From: Sphingobium sp. AS12
GTDB taxonomy: Bacteria; Pseudomonadota; Alphaproteobacteria; Sphingomonadales; Sphingomonadaceae
Assembly (NCBI RefSeq): GCF_019097845.1
Contig: NZ_JAHRGM010000076.1
Coordinates: 62,001 to 126,000 of the forward strand
Reading direction: 5' to 3'
Length of the DNA stretch: 64,000 nt
The first letter of the stretch is position 1. Every line of letters begins with the position of its first letter. The notes beneath the pieces are model-generated. The model saw nothing but the letters and a program-made list of their open reading frames with translations. It ran no database searches and had not been told where the DNA came from. Position numbers and translations under genes: made by a program. Positions 36,929-45,481 of this stretch are shown here, one piece after another.

Positions 36929-39507
36929 CAGAAGCCGAAGCCGAAGCGGACATACCATTCGCGCGGCCGGTTATAGGTGCCAAAGATCGCACCCGCCGCA
37001 ATGTTCGATCCGCCCGACGTCAGGAAGCGCTTGTCGGTCAGGTTTGTGCCGCCCGCCGTCAACGACCAGTGGCCGTCCGGTTCGCGATAGCTGATCGATG
37101 CGTTGACGATGTCGGTCGACACCCGTTTGAGCAGCAATGTGCGCTGCGTGTCGTTCCAAGCGCTGGAGGTGTAGGTCCAGTCGGCGAGCATGACCACCGA
37201 TCCGCCATTGCCCAGCTTCGCCTCATAACGCGGGCTGAGATTGACCTTCCATTTTGGGGTCTTGGGCAAATCTTCGCCCACCAGCGTTCCCGCCTGGAAC
37301 GGATTGGCCCCGCCCACGGCGGCAGCGCCCGGCGATACCGACGTATATTGCGCGTCGATATAGCCGACCGCGCCATTGATGGTCAGGCCATCGACCGGGG
37401 CGGCCACCATTTCCAGCTCGAAACCCCGGATGCGCGCATCGCCCGCATTGGCGATGGTGGGCGATGTGCCGACCTGGATATTGAGCTGAATGTCGCGATA
37501 TTTGGTCAAGAAAACCGCCGCGTTGAGTTGCAGATGGCGGTCAAGCAGGGTCGATTTGATGCCCGCTTCCCAGGTCGTCGCCTTTTCTTCGTTAAAGTCC
37601 GGTGCGACATTGCCCTGCGGGTTGGTGAGGCGCGTGGTCCAGCCGCCGGTCTTATAACCCTTCGACCAGCTGCCATAGAGCATGACATCTTCGGACGGGT
37701 GAATCTGTACGCCAACCTTGGGCGAGAAGTCGCTGAATTTCTTGCGATTGACGCCCGGCGTATAGACCCGCACCGGGTTGGTGGGGTCAGGATAGCTTAG
37801 CGCCGCCTGGCAAGGCACTGGTGCCAGCGGAAAGGCACCGCCGGGGAAGATATTGCCATTGGCGTCGGCGCAACCGAACAGCTTGTAGTTGAACCCGTTC
37901 AGTTCCTGCTGACCGCCCTCGAACCGCTTGCGTTCATTGGTGTAGCGCCCGCCGATGGTGATGCCGATCAGGTCGATCGGCCGATAGTCGATCTGGCCAA
38001 AGAAGGCGTAATTCTTGGTCGCCAGTTCGTTCGGCCCATCGACCTGCACCAGACCTTCGCCAAAGGTCACGAAGTCATGCAGGTCGCCTGATTCCTTGAA
38101 ATAATAGGCACCCAGCACATAGCGCAGCTTTTCATCGAACGCATTGCCGAGCAGCTGGAATTCCTGGCTGAACTGCCATTGGTTCATGGTGAAGCTGAGT
38201 TGCAGGAAGTTGAGCGGCGATCCGTCCGCATCCAGCCCGGCGTTCCAGTGCAGCTCGCGATAGGCGGTGATTGATTTCAGCGCGACATTGTCGGCCAGAT
38301 CGAAATCGACGATACCGCTCAAGCCCCAGCTTTCCAGATCGGAATAGCTGTTGCCGCTGGCATAGCTGCGGTCCTTGTTGGCGATCAGGTAGCGACCGTC
38401 CCACGGCAGGCGATCATTGGCCGGATTGCCGTCGACATTGGCGCTGGCGATGCTGGCCAGCTGAAATTGCGGGTTGAACTGGGTACCGGAAACGCCGCAC
38501 AGCGCCTGCGCATTGCGCGCCGCGATTTCCCCGCCCGTGCTACCGATGCAGAAATTATAGAGGCCCGCGAACAGGAATCCGGTGGTGCCGGTCGGATCAA
38601 ACGCCGTGCCGGGCAGGTTGGTCGTGCCTGCAAAATTGCCGGGGACGAACTCCGCCGTGCCGATCAGCTTGTTGGCCGACGTACCCTTGTCCTTGCTATA
38701 ATCGCCGGAGAAGGTGGCCCGCACCGCGCCGCCATTATCCCAGCGCAGCTTGCCGCGCAGGTTCCAATTGTCATTTTCGCCTTCCTTGTTGGCGCTGTCA
38801 TAGCCAGCGGCGGAAAAAGCGGAGAAAGGCGGCGCATTATTGGCGCGCTGGTCGGGATATGGCAGGCGCTTCAAGAACCCGTCGCGCGACTTGATGCCGA
38901 ATGTGAGGGCGGAACTGAGGCCATCGGTGATCGGCACCGTCACCGACCCGCGCGCTTGAAACAGCTTGTAGCTGCCCAGCGTCACATCACCCTTGGCGGT
39001 AAATTCCTTGCCCGGATCGGCGGTGACGATGGAGATCGCGCCGCCGATCGTGTTGCGGCCGAACAGCGTCCCCTGCGGCCCCTTCAATATCTCGACCCGC
39101 GCGACGTCCAGCAGATCCTGGTTCGCGCCGACCGTGCGGGCAAGGTAAACGCCATCCAGATAGATGCCGACGCCCGGATCGATGTTGAAGGCGAAATCGT
39201 CCGACCCGATGCCGCGAATATAAGCGGACAGCACGGCAGTGGAGCCGGAAAAGGGCGTGCCAGCGTCCAGATTGACGTTGGGCGCGATGGCGGAGAGTTG
39301 CGCCACGCTGCCGACCGCGCGTTCCTGCAAGGATTCAGAGGTGAAGGCCGAAATCGCGATCGGCACGTCCTGCACATTTTCCGCACGCTTCTGCGCGGTC
39401 ACGACGATTTCGGCGATGCCGCCGCTCTGTTCGGCATCCTGCGCCAGCGCTGGTGCTGCGACCAGTGCGCTCGACGCCATCAGCATCGCAATCATGGACT
39501 TGCCCAT
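36928..39507 (-). CDS. TonB-dependent receptor
   Basis: An 859-residue outer-membrane receptor. The signal peptide ends near APALAQ (about residue 23), then TonB box EIVVTAQ and the plug (NVQDVPIAISAF, YIRGIGSDDF, VARVEILKGPQGTLFGRNTIGGAI), then the barrel ending REWYVRFGFGF. The plug style is that of sphingomonad receptors linked to aromatic or xenobiotic uptake. Start 39507 is chosen because GGAGG lies 6 bases upstream. The stop overlaps the alcohol dehydrogenase ATG, and an AraC regulator gene lies upstream on the same strand. Confidence 0.92.
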   Translation of the reverse strand: MGKSMIAMLMASSALVAAPALAQDAEQSGGIAEIVVTAQKRAENVQDVPIAISAFTSESLQERAVGSVAQLSAIAPNVNLDAGTPFSGSTAVLSAYIRGIGSDDFAFNIDPGVGIYLDGVYLARTVGANQDLLDVARVEILKGPQGTLFGRNTIGGAISIVTADPGKEFTAKGDVTLGSYKLFQARGSVTVPITDGLSSALTFGIKSRDGFLKRLPYPDQRANNAPPFSAFSAAGYDSANKEGENDNWNLRGKLRWDNGGAVRATFSGDYSKDKGTSANKLIGTAEFVPGNFAGTTNLPGTAFDPTGTTGFLFAGLYNFCIGSTGGEIAARNAQALCGVSGTQFNPQFQLASIASANVDGNPANDRLPWDGRYLIANKDRSYASGNSYSDLESWGLSGIVDFDLADNVALKSITAYRELHWNAGLDADGSPLNFLQLSFTMNQWQFSQEFQLLGNAFDEKLRYVLGAYYFKESGDLHDFVTFGEGLVQVDGPNELATKNYAFFGQIDYRPIDLIGITIGGRYTNERKRFEGGQQELNGFNYKLFGCADANGNIFPGGAFPLAPVPCQAALSYPDPTNPVRVYTPGVNRKKFSDFSPKVGVQIHPSEDVMLYGSWSKGYKTGGWTTRLTNPQGNVAPDFNEEKATTWEAGIKSTLLDRHLQLNAAVFLTKYRDIQLNIQVGTSPTIANAGDARIRGFELEMVAAPVDGLTINGAVGYIDAQYTSVSPGAAAVGGANPFQAGTLVGEDLPKTPKWKVNLSPRYEAKLGNGGSVVMLADWTYTSSAWNDTQRTLLLKRVSTDIVNASISYREPDGHWSLTAGGTNLTDKRFLTSGGSNIAAGAIFGTYNRPREWYVRFGFGF

Positions 39508-39602
39508 TATCATCCTCCCGTAAATGCCTCGCCTGTGTCGGCGACTTGGGGTGATGATAGGCGCGAGGACGGATCAGGTCTTGGATCAGGGCGAACTGGC
39601 AA

Positions 39603-40619
39603 TCAGGACGCAAGCGAACTCCCGGTGCCGCTCCGCCACTGGCTGGGTGCAGCACCAAAGCGTCGCCGAAAGCAGCGGGTGAAGAAAGCGGAATCGTTGA
39701 ACCCGACCTCGAAGGCGACATCGGTGATCGTGCGCCCATCGTCGCACGCCAGCAAGCTCGCCGCCCGCTCCAGCCGCCGCGCGGTGATGAAGGCGGTGGG
39801 GGTCAAGCCGACATGACGGACGAAGCTTTTTTGCACCGCGCGGGGCGACAGGTCGAGCGCCTGGCAGATCAACGCGGTGCCAAGGTCGGGATTGCCCAGA
39901 TGCTCCAGCGCATAATCCACCGGGGAACGCGGCAACTGAATCGCGGGCCGATCAAGCGTGCTGCGACGGCACAACATCCGCGCCGCATCGGCCAGCAAGA
40001 CCCCGGCATCGTCGTCCAGATCGGCAAACTGGTCCCGCTGCGACCACAGGCCATGCAGCACATGGGCCAGGAACAGGACATTGGGATTGGTCGATGGCAT
40101 CAGGCAGCCATGCCAGTCACGTCCGGCAATATCGTCGCCCATCATGGCAACGGGCACCTGCAGGATCAGGCAGTCATTATATTGCGAAATGTCGATGGCA
40201 TAAGGGTGGCGGTCATCGGCGATCACAATGTCGCCGATCCGCGCAGTGCTGCTGCGGTCGCCATGCAGCATGGTCATCGACCCGCGATGGAGCAGGTGGA
40301 GCAGCAGATGCCGCCCCTCCCCTTCATTGGCGACCCGGCTGACCTGCGCCCGTTCGCTACGCGCCCGCGCCAGCCCGACCACGCCCAGCGACCAGCGCGC
40401 CAGCTCGGCCTTGATGCCCTCCGGCGCATGGGCGGTCATGCCGGGGAAGGCTTCGGCGACAACCTCACGCCAGAAACGCTGGCGACGCGGCGGCGGCACC
40501 AGCCGGGTGGAAAAACGCTCGACCGCGCTCAGCGGACCCACTCCGCATGATCGAAACCATCTTGAGCCATGCCCGGCATCCCTCTCTCTGCCCGCCGCGA
40601 CACTATTACTGGTCGTCAA
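39603..40619 (-). CDS. AraC-family transcriptional regulator
   Basis: A protein of up to 338 residues. The C-terminal part has both AraC helix-turn-helix units: LGTALICQALDLSPRAVQKS, then TITDVAFEVGFNDSAFFTRC and FRRRFGAAPSQWR. The N-terminal part starting RLVPPPRRQRFWREVV is a cupin-like ligand-binding domain of the AraC_binding_2 kind, common in aromatic catabolic regulators. The start is uncertain: TTG at 40619 begins the open frame, and GTG near 40541 would fit the domain border better. It probably controls the receptor/alcohol dehydrogenase pair, the aldehyde dehydrogenase pair, or both. Confidence 0.85.
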   Translation of the reverse strand: MTTSNSVAAGRERDAGHGSRWFRSCGVGPLSAVERFSTRLVPPPRRQRFWREVVAEAFPGMTAHAPEGIKAELARWSLGVVGLARARSERAQVSRVANEGEGRHLLLHLLHRGSMTMLHGDRSSTARIGDIVIADDRHPYAIDISQYNDCLILQVPVAMMGDDIAGRDWHGCLMPSTNPNVLFLAHVLHGLWSQRDQFADLDDDAGVLLADAARMLCRRSTLDRPAIQLPRSPVDYALEHLGNPDLGTALICQALDLSPRAVQKSFVRHVGLTPTAFITARRLERAASLLACDDGRTITDVAFEVGFNDSAFFTRCFRRRFGAAPSQWRSGTGSSLAS

Positions 40620-40689
40620 CGAGTCATCCCATGGAGAGAAAAAGTATCCCAGGCATACGACACTGGCAATATGGCCGATATATCACAAC

Positions 40690-41100
40690 CTACCAGCGCA
40701 ACAGTGCGATCAGTTCCCTGCGCCAGGGCCAGAGGAGAATGGCGTTGAGCAGGAGGGTGACGATGCCGAATATATATTCGACCAGGCCCGGATCCAGCAC
40801 GAAATTCCAGTAACCGATCACCACGTTCAGCGGGACGCTGGCCAGCGCGGCGGGCAGCACAGCCCGGTTCGCCAGAACCAGCAGCGCCACCACCACCTCC
40901 ATCACCTTGATCAGGGCAAACAGCCCGCTGTGGATCAGCGCCAGGGTGAATTCCTGCGCCAGCGGCGTATTGCCCAGCGGCTGGAGGTCGAAGGGGGTAA
41001 AATATTCCACCCCCGAAAACAGGAACCAGCCACCATAGATGATCCGCGCGGCGGTAAAGGCTGCGCCCTGTCCACGCCCCTGTGCGTCCAGCACGATCAT
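40690..41100 (-). CDS. DoxX-like small membrane protein
   Basis: A 136-residue protein with four predicted transmembrane helices (about residues 15-35, 55-80, 82-100 and 110-128). The first helix reads AARIIYGGWFLFSGVEYF, typical of DoxX/DoxD-like membrane proteins. It follows the aldehyde dehydrogenase after 2 bases (TGACCATG), so it is co-transcribed and probably translationally coupled. The biochemical role of such proteins is poorly defined; a quinone-linked redox function is possible. Confidence 0.75.
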   Translation of the reverse strand: MIVLDAQGRGQGAAFTAARIIYGGWFLFSGVEYFTPFDLQPLGNTPLAQEFTLALIHSGLFALIKVMEVVVALLVLANRAVLPAALASVPLNVVIGYWNFVLDPGLVEYIFGIVTLLLNAILLWPWRRELIALLRW

Positions 41101-41102
41101 GG

Positions 41103-42572
41103 TCAGAAGCCGGCCGGGGTTGCGTCGAGCAAGATGGTCTTGCTCTCCAGATAGGGATACAGCCCTTCCACCCCGCCCTCGCGGCCAATGCCCGACTGTT
41201 TGAAGCCACCGAAGGGCAGCCCGAATTCCAGCTTCATGCCATTCTGCCCGAAGCCGCCTGCACGGATGCGGCGACCGATGCGATAGGCCGCGTCCGCATC
41301 ATTGGTCAGCACCGACCCGTTGAGGCCGAAAGCGCTGTCATTGGCGATGCGGATCGCATCTTCCTCATCATCGGCGGGGATCAGGCACAGGACCGGCCCG
41401 AAAATCTCCTCCTGCGCGATGCGGCTCTTGTTATCGACATTGGCAAAAAGGGTCGGCTCGATGAAATAGCCTTTGTTCATATGGGCCGGACGATTGCCCC
41501 CGGTGACCAGATCGGCGCTTGCCCGACCCAGCGCGACATATTCCTCCACCCGTTCCAGTTGGCGCTTCATCGCCACCGGGCCAAGCTGGGTATTGGGTGC
41601 ATCGCTATGGCCGATGCGGATGCCCTGCATCACCTTGGCAATGGCGTCGGCCAGTTCGTCATGGCGATGGCGTGGCACGATGGCGCGCGACAGCATGGCG
41701 CACACCTGCCCGCTCATGATGGTGATGGTGTTGCCCAGGATCGCGGCAGCCACCTCGATCGGAAAATCGTCGCGGACGATCGCCGCAGACTTGCCGCCCA
41801 GTTCCAGCGTGCAGCGCGCGACCCGCCCGGCGCACACCTCGCCAATGCGCTTGCCCGCCAGCGTCGATCCGGTGAAGGTCACCTTGTCGATACCGGGGTT
41901 GCGAACCAGATGGTCCGACGCATCGCGCCCGGCCGCGACCAGATTGACGACGCCCACAGGGACGCCGGCGGCCTCTGCCGCTTCGGCCATGATATAGGCT
42001 TCCAGCGGGGTTTCGGGCGATGGTTTCATGATGACGGTGCAGCCTGCGACCATGGCATAGGCGACCTTGGCCGACATGATGCCATAGGGCGCGTTCCAGG
42101 GCGCGATCGCCGCGACGACCCCGGCAGGCTCCTGCGCCACGATGGCGGTATGGACCTGGCTCGACGGGCGCTTTTCGACGAAGGGAAAGCTGTCCGCATA
42201 ACCTGCGATCGCCATCATCGTCATGGTCGCGCCGCCGGTCATGATCGGCGCGAAGCTGGCAAGGCCGCCGACCTGTGCGGTCCAGGCGGCGGCCAGTTCA
42301 GGCGCGCGCTTGCCCAGTTCTTCCCCCATCCGCCGCACAATCGCGCCACGCTCAGCAGGTGCCATGGTGGACCACGGCCCGTCGTCAAACGCCTTGCGTG
42401 CGGCGGCGACGGCGCGGTCCATATCCGCTTCCGTGCCATCAACGACGCGGGCGATAACCTCTTCGCTATTGGGCGATATGATCTCGATCACGCCATTGCC
42501 CGTCGATTCGACCCACGCGCCGCCGATGAACAGCTTGTCGGGATGGGCGATATGGATGTTGTCGGGAACCAT
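41103..42572 (-). CDS. NAD(P)-dependent aldehyde dehydrogenase
   Basis: A 489-residue aldehyde dehydrogenase with all key residues: catalytic Cys in SGQVCAMLSR (about residue 290), Glu in CTLELGGKSA, Asn in APWNAPYG and GSTLAG in the Rossmann region. The family resembles betaine-, vanillin- or hydroxymuconic-semialdehyde dehydrogenases; the substrate is not fixed. It shares an operator-like repeat with the divergent aromatic-acid transporter, which favours an aromatic or alicyclic aldehyde. DoxX-like protein follows in the same operon. Confidence 0.9.
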   Translation of the reverse strand: MVPDNIHIAHPDKLFIGGAWVESTGNGVIEIISPNSEEVIARVVDGTEADMDRAVAAARKAFDDGPWSTMAPAERGAIVRRMGEELGKRAPELAAAWTAQVGGLASFAPIMTGGATMTMMAIAGYADSFPFVEKRPSSQVHTAIVAQEPAGVVAAIAPWNAPYGIMSAKVAYAMVAGCTVIMKPSPETPLEAYIMAEAAEAAGVPVGVVNLVAAGRDASDHLVRNPGIDKVTFTGSTLAGKRIGEVCAGRVARCTLELGGKSAAIVRDDFPIEVAAAILGNTITIMSGQVCAMLSRAIVPRHRHDELADAIAKVMQGIRIGHSDAPNTQLGPVAMKRQLERVEEYVALGRASADLVTGGNRPAHMNKGYFIEPTLFANVDNKSRIAQEEIFGPVLCLIPADDEEDAIRIANDSAFGLNGSVLTNDADAAYRIGRRIRAGGFGQNGMKLEFGLPFGGFKQSGIGREGGVEGLYPYLESKTILLDATPAGF

Positions 42573-42621
42573 GGTCTATCCTCTTCCTGGGTGGCGCTGC
42601 ACGCCTTTCCAGTGCATAACT

Positions 42622-42635
42622 ATAACGAACGTTAT
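42622..42635. promoter_or_regulatory. Operator-like palindrome, aldehyde dehydrogenase side
   Basis: ATAACGAACGTTAT is a perfect inverted repeat (ATAACG-AA-CGTTAT) 50 bases upstream of the aldehyde dehydrogenase start. A 12-of-14 match, ATAACGAATGATAT on the minus strand, occurs at the transporter-side site. Confidence 0.65.
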
Positions 42636-42671
42636 TATTATCGCAAGCCGTTCCATCGGCTTTTTTAACGC

Positions 42672-42719
42672 TTGACAGTCCGGGTCCGGCCAAACCTATT
42701 ATATCATTCGTTATGATAT
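42672..42719 (+). promoter_or_regulatory. Promoter with overlapping operator for the MFS transporter gene
   Basis: TTGACA (42672-42677) is a perfect -35, and TATTAT (42697-42702) a possible -10 after 19 bases. ATATCATTCGTTATGATAT (42701-42719) is a perfect inverted repeat with 7-base arms and a 5-base centre that overlaps the -10/start region, a classic repressor position. Confidence 0.65.
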
Positions 42720-42757
42720 GGGCGCAGACCCGACCAGGTGAGAGGAAACGCCGATCC

Positions 42758-43972
42758 ATGACCCATTCCTTGGATACGGACGTTGCGCCAGCCTTTACGC
42801 CCCGCCTGATCCTGTCGCTGTTCCTGTGCGGCGTCATCCTGTTCGTCGATGGTTATGATCTCGCCGCGCTGCCGCTGGCGCTTCCCCATATTGCCGTCGC
42901 GCTCGACATACCGGCCGCCCGCTTTGGTTTTGCGCTGTCGGCGGTGCTGCTGGGTCTGGGCGTTGGCGCGGTCCTGCTGGCACCGCTGGGCGACCGCTTC
43001 GGCCACCGCCGGACGATAATCGTCTCTGTCATCTGTATCGGCTTGCTGACCATGGCGACCGCCAGCGGAACAAGCATTGGCAGCTTCATCGTCTGGCGCC
43101 TGCTGACCGGACTGGCGCTGGGGGCATGTCTCCCCAATGTAACCGCGCTCGCCGCTATCTGGGCACCGCCGGGTCGACGGGCCAGCACGCTGACGATCGT
43201 GTCGCTCGGCATCTCCTTTGGCGCTATCATAGCCGGCCTGATCGCGCCGCCGCTGGTCGCGCTGGGCGGCTGGCGCGCCCTGTTCCTGCTGCCGGGTGCC
43301 GCGACATTGCTGCTGGCGGTGGCGCTGTTCCTGCTCTTTCCGACCGAACAGAAGATGACACCATCGACCAGCGACAAGCCCGCCCGCCCGCTGGCCCGTA
43401 TATTGACCAAACCGTTGCGGTTCCCCACCATCATTTTTGCGTTACTCTATGGTTTCAATGCCTTCGGCCTTTATCTTGTTATCAGTTGGACACCCACGGT
43501 GCTGCCGCAGGCGGGCTTCACGCTGGATCAGGCGGCCCGTTCGATCACCATCATCCAGTCGGGCGGGCTGGTCGTCGCCCTTGCGCTCGCCTGGCTGCTC
43601 GATCGTGGCCATGCCGTGCTGGCGCTGGTTGCATCCTACGCCACGATCATCGCCGCCTTTGCCCTGCTGGCGACCCTGCCTGCCGACCCGCTCCATTGGA
43701 ACCTGCTGTTGCTCATCGCGGGCGGTGGCATTGTCGGCGTGCATTTATGCATCGTCGCGGTCGTCACCGGTGTCTTTCCGCCCGATTGCCTGGCTACCGC
43801 CATCGGCTTTGGCGTCGCGGTGGCCCGGATCGGCGCGATCGGTGGCCCGCTGGCGGGTGGCTGGCTGATCAGTCATGGTGCGGAGCCAAACCATTTTTTC
43901 CTGTTCGCTATCCTGCCCATGGCGCTTTGCCTGCTCATCACACTGGCCCTGCCCGCCGCGCGTCGCGCCTGA
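42758..43972 (+). CDS. MFS aromatic acid:H+ symporter-type transporter
   Basis: A 404-residue twelve-helix transporter. The first helix carries LFVDGYDLAALPLALPHIA with the DGxD motif of the aromatic acid:H+ symporter group (PcaK, VanK, BenK), followed by LAPLGDRFGHRRTII and a cytoplasmic loop near residue 200. It should import a benzoate- or phenylpropanoid-like acid. ATG at 42758 gives a typical N-terminus; the open frame from 42713 runs through the operator palindrome. It is divergent from the aldehyde dehydrogenase. Confidence 0.87.
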   Translation: MTHSLDTDVAPAFTPRLILSLFLCGVILFVDGYDLAALPLALPHIAVALDIPAARFGFALSAVLLGLGVGAVLLAPLGDRFGHRRTIIVSVICIGLLTMATASGTSIGSFIVWRLLTGLALGACLPNVTALAAIWAPPGRRASTLTIVSLGISFGAIIAGLIAPPLVALGGWRALFLLPGAATLLLAVALFLLFPTEQKMTPSTSDKPARPLARILTKPLRFPTIIFALLYGFNAFGLYLVISWTPTVLPQAGFTLDQAARSITIIQSGGLVVALALAWLLDRGHAVLALVASYATIIAAFALLATLPADPLHWNLLLLIAGGGIVGVHLCIVAVVTGVFPPDCLATAIGFGVAVARIGAIGGPLAGGWLISHGAEPNHFFLFAILPMALCLLITLALPAARRA

Positions 43973-43996
43973 TCCAGGCCCAATCGCCATTCAGCC

Positions 43997-45175
43997 CTAA
44001 TCGATCAGGCGCAGGCCGATGGCAAAACGCAGCCCGACCACCCAGGCGTCGCGAATGGACGGGGCGGCGGCGGGGTTGCGGACATATTGCATATTGGGCT
44101 GGACCGTCAGCCACGGGGAAAGCGGCGTGCGATAGGTGACTTCGGCAACGGACTCGGAACGGCCTGCACCGCTGTTCCGGCGTTATTCGGTCGATGTCGT
44201 CGCGGTGATGACCGCCAGACCCAGTTCATCTTCCGGCCGGCCGGCTAGTGCGCCCGTCCATTTCACACCCATGCTGGCGAAACGGTCGAACATGTTGAAG
44301 CGCCCGCTCGACGTGCCAAGGCGAAAGAAGCCGTCAATCTGCGTGTCGCCATCGGTCATAAACGGCATCTCGCCGCGCAGATAGACCCCGCCATTGCCCC
44401 GTCCCCGGCCACCATCCCATGCATCAAAAGTAGCGGTATAGCGCCAGTGGCCCAGCAGGAGCCGCGCACCTGCAAGCGGCGCTTCCAGTTCGCCGATCAG
44501 CAGCGCGCCGTCGCCCTGGCCGAGCTTGATCACGGTGCGTGCGGGATGATCGGGGTCGCCCGGCACCCCGTCCAGCACGGCGGCGCGCACCGCCCAGCCC
44601 TTGGCAGGCCGCCATTCGACCCGCGCCGCCAGCGATGTCGATGGAAAGAGCGACGGGCCGTTGCGGCCGGTCAGGGCAATATCGCTGCCGATGCCATGGG
44701 CGCTGCCGACGAACAGGCCAGCCGCGTCGAGTGAATCAAATTCCGAATTAAGGTCATACAGGCCCGCACGCAGCGACAGGCCGGGCGCCACCATCTGGTC
44801 GATCCACGCTTCATAAAGCTTGAACGCCCGCGTGCCCGTTTCGATATTGCTGACGGCATGGGCGTCACCCACCGCGTTGGAGATCGACGCGCCATTATTG
44901 TAGATGCCATAGACATGCGCTTCTGCCCCGCGCCAGCCCAGCAGCGCCTCCAGATCCACCTCGGCCACGATATCCAGATTGTCGAGATAGCGCGCGCGCC
45001 GCTTCACCCCGCCCGCCACATTGCCCATCACCTCGCCAGTATAGGTGATATCCAACAATAGCGGACCCTGCGCCTTATCAATCTCGCCCCCAGCGTGGAT
45101 ATGCGAATGGGGCCGCGTCGGCATCGCGTCACCCGCTGCAGCAGCCAGCAACAGGAAGGGGGTAAGCATCACCAT
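43997..45175 (-). pseudogene. OprB-type carbohydrate porin interrupted by an in-frame stop
   Basis: The first 330 codons (45175 to 44186) read as an OprB-family porin: leader, then GPLLLDITYTGEVMGNVAGG, barrel strands such as LRAGLYDLNSEFD, and GLAVITATTSTE. A TAA at 44185-44183 follows. The same frame then continues for 61 codons with clear porin sequence (ESVAEVTYRTPLSPWLTVQP, MQYVRNP, DAWVVGLRFAIGLRLID) to a TAG at 43999-43997. The missing part holds the last barrel strands, so the truncated product should not assemble. A single base change such as TAC to TAA explains it; a sequencing error is possible. Confidence 0.85.
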
Positions 45176-45370
45176 GGCAGGGACCGGAATTGCGAGACAG
45201 TCATAATACTGGCGACTTTAGGGTTTCGTCACGCCATCGACCGCTGATCCATCGCCCCGCGCGCCATAGCTGACCGAAAATCGCCCCGGTTTCGGCAGGA
45301 ATATGCGTTGTCTCACAGCGATCATTTGACGTGCGTGCGCCGACGCCATAGGCGCACGCTCAGTTTCAAC

Positions 45371-45480
45371 CCACGGGGTGTCCTGGCGCTGTCAGGGCTG
45401 AGAGGCGGATCGGGCGCAGGGGGCGTCCAGTCGGCAAACCCGCGAACCTGATCCGGCTCACACCGGCGGAGGAATAGGGA
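45371..45480 (+). promoter_or_regulatory. TPP riboswitch (THI element)
   Basis: All core blocks are present in order: CGGGGTG at the 5' side, GGGCTGAGA (pyrimidine-sensing loop), then CCCGCGAACCTGATCCGG, CTCACACCGGCGGAGGAA and AGGGA at the 3' side. The ribosome site of the following receptor gene (GGAGG and AGGGA, 45467-45480) lies within the 3' half, so ligand binding would hide it and block translation. The element predicts repression of the downstream receptor and tenA by thiamine pyrophosphate. Confidence 0.95.
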
Positions 45481-45481
45481 T

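Noticed and set aside
44170..44190. A frameshift as the cause of the OprB break
   Set aside because: The distance between the TAA at 44185 and the final TAG at 43999 is a multiple of three, and the downstream porin sequence is in the same frame, so a substitution is the simpler cause.
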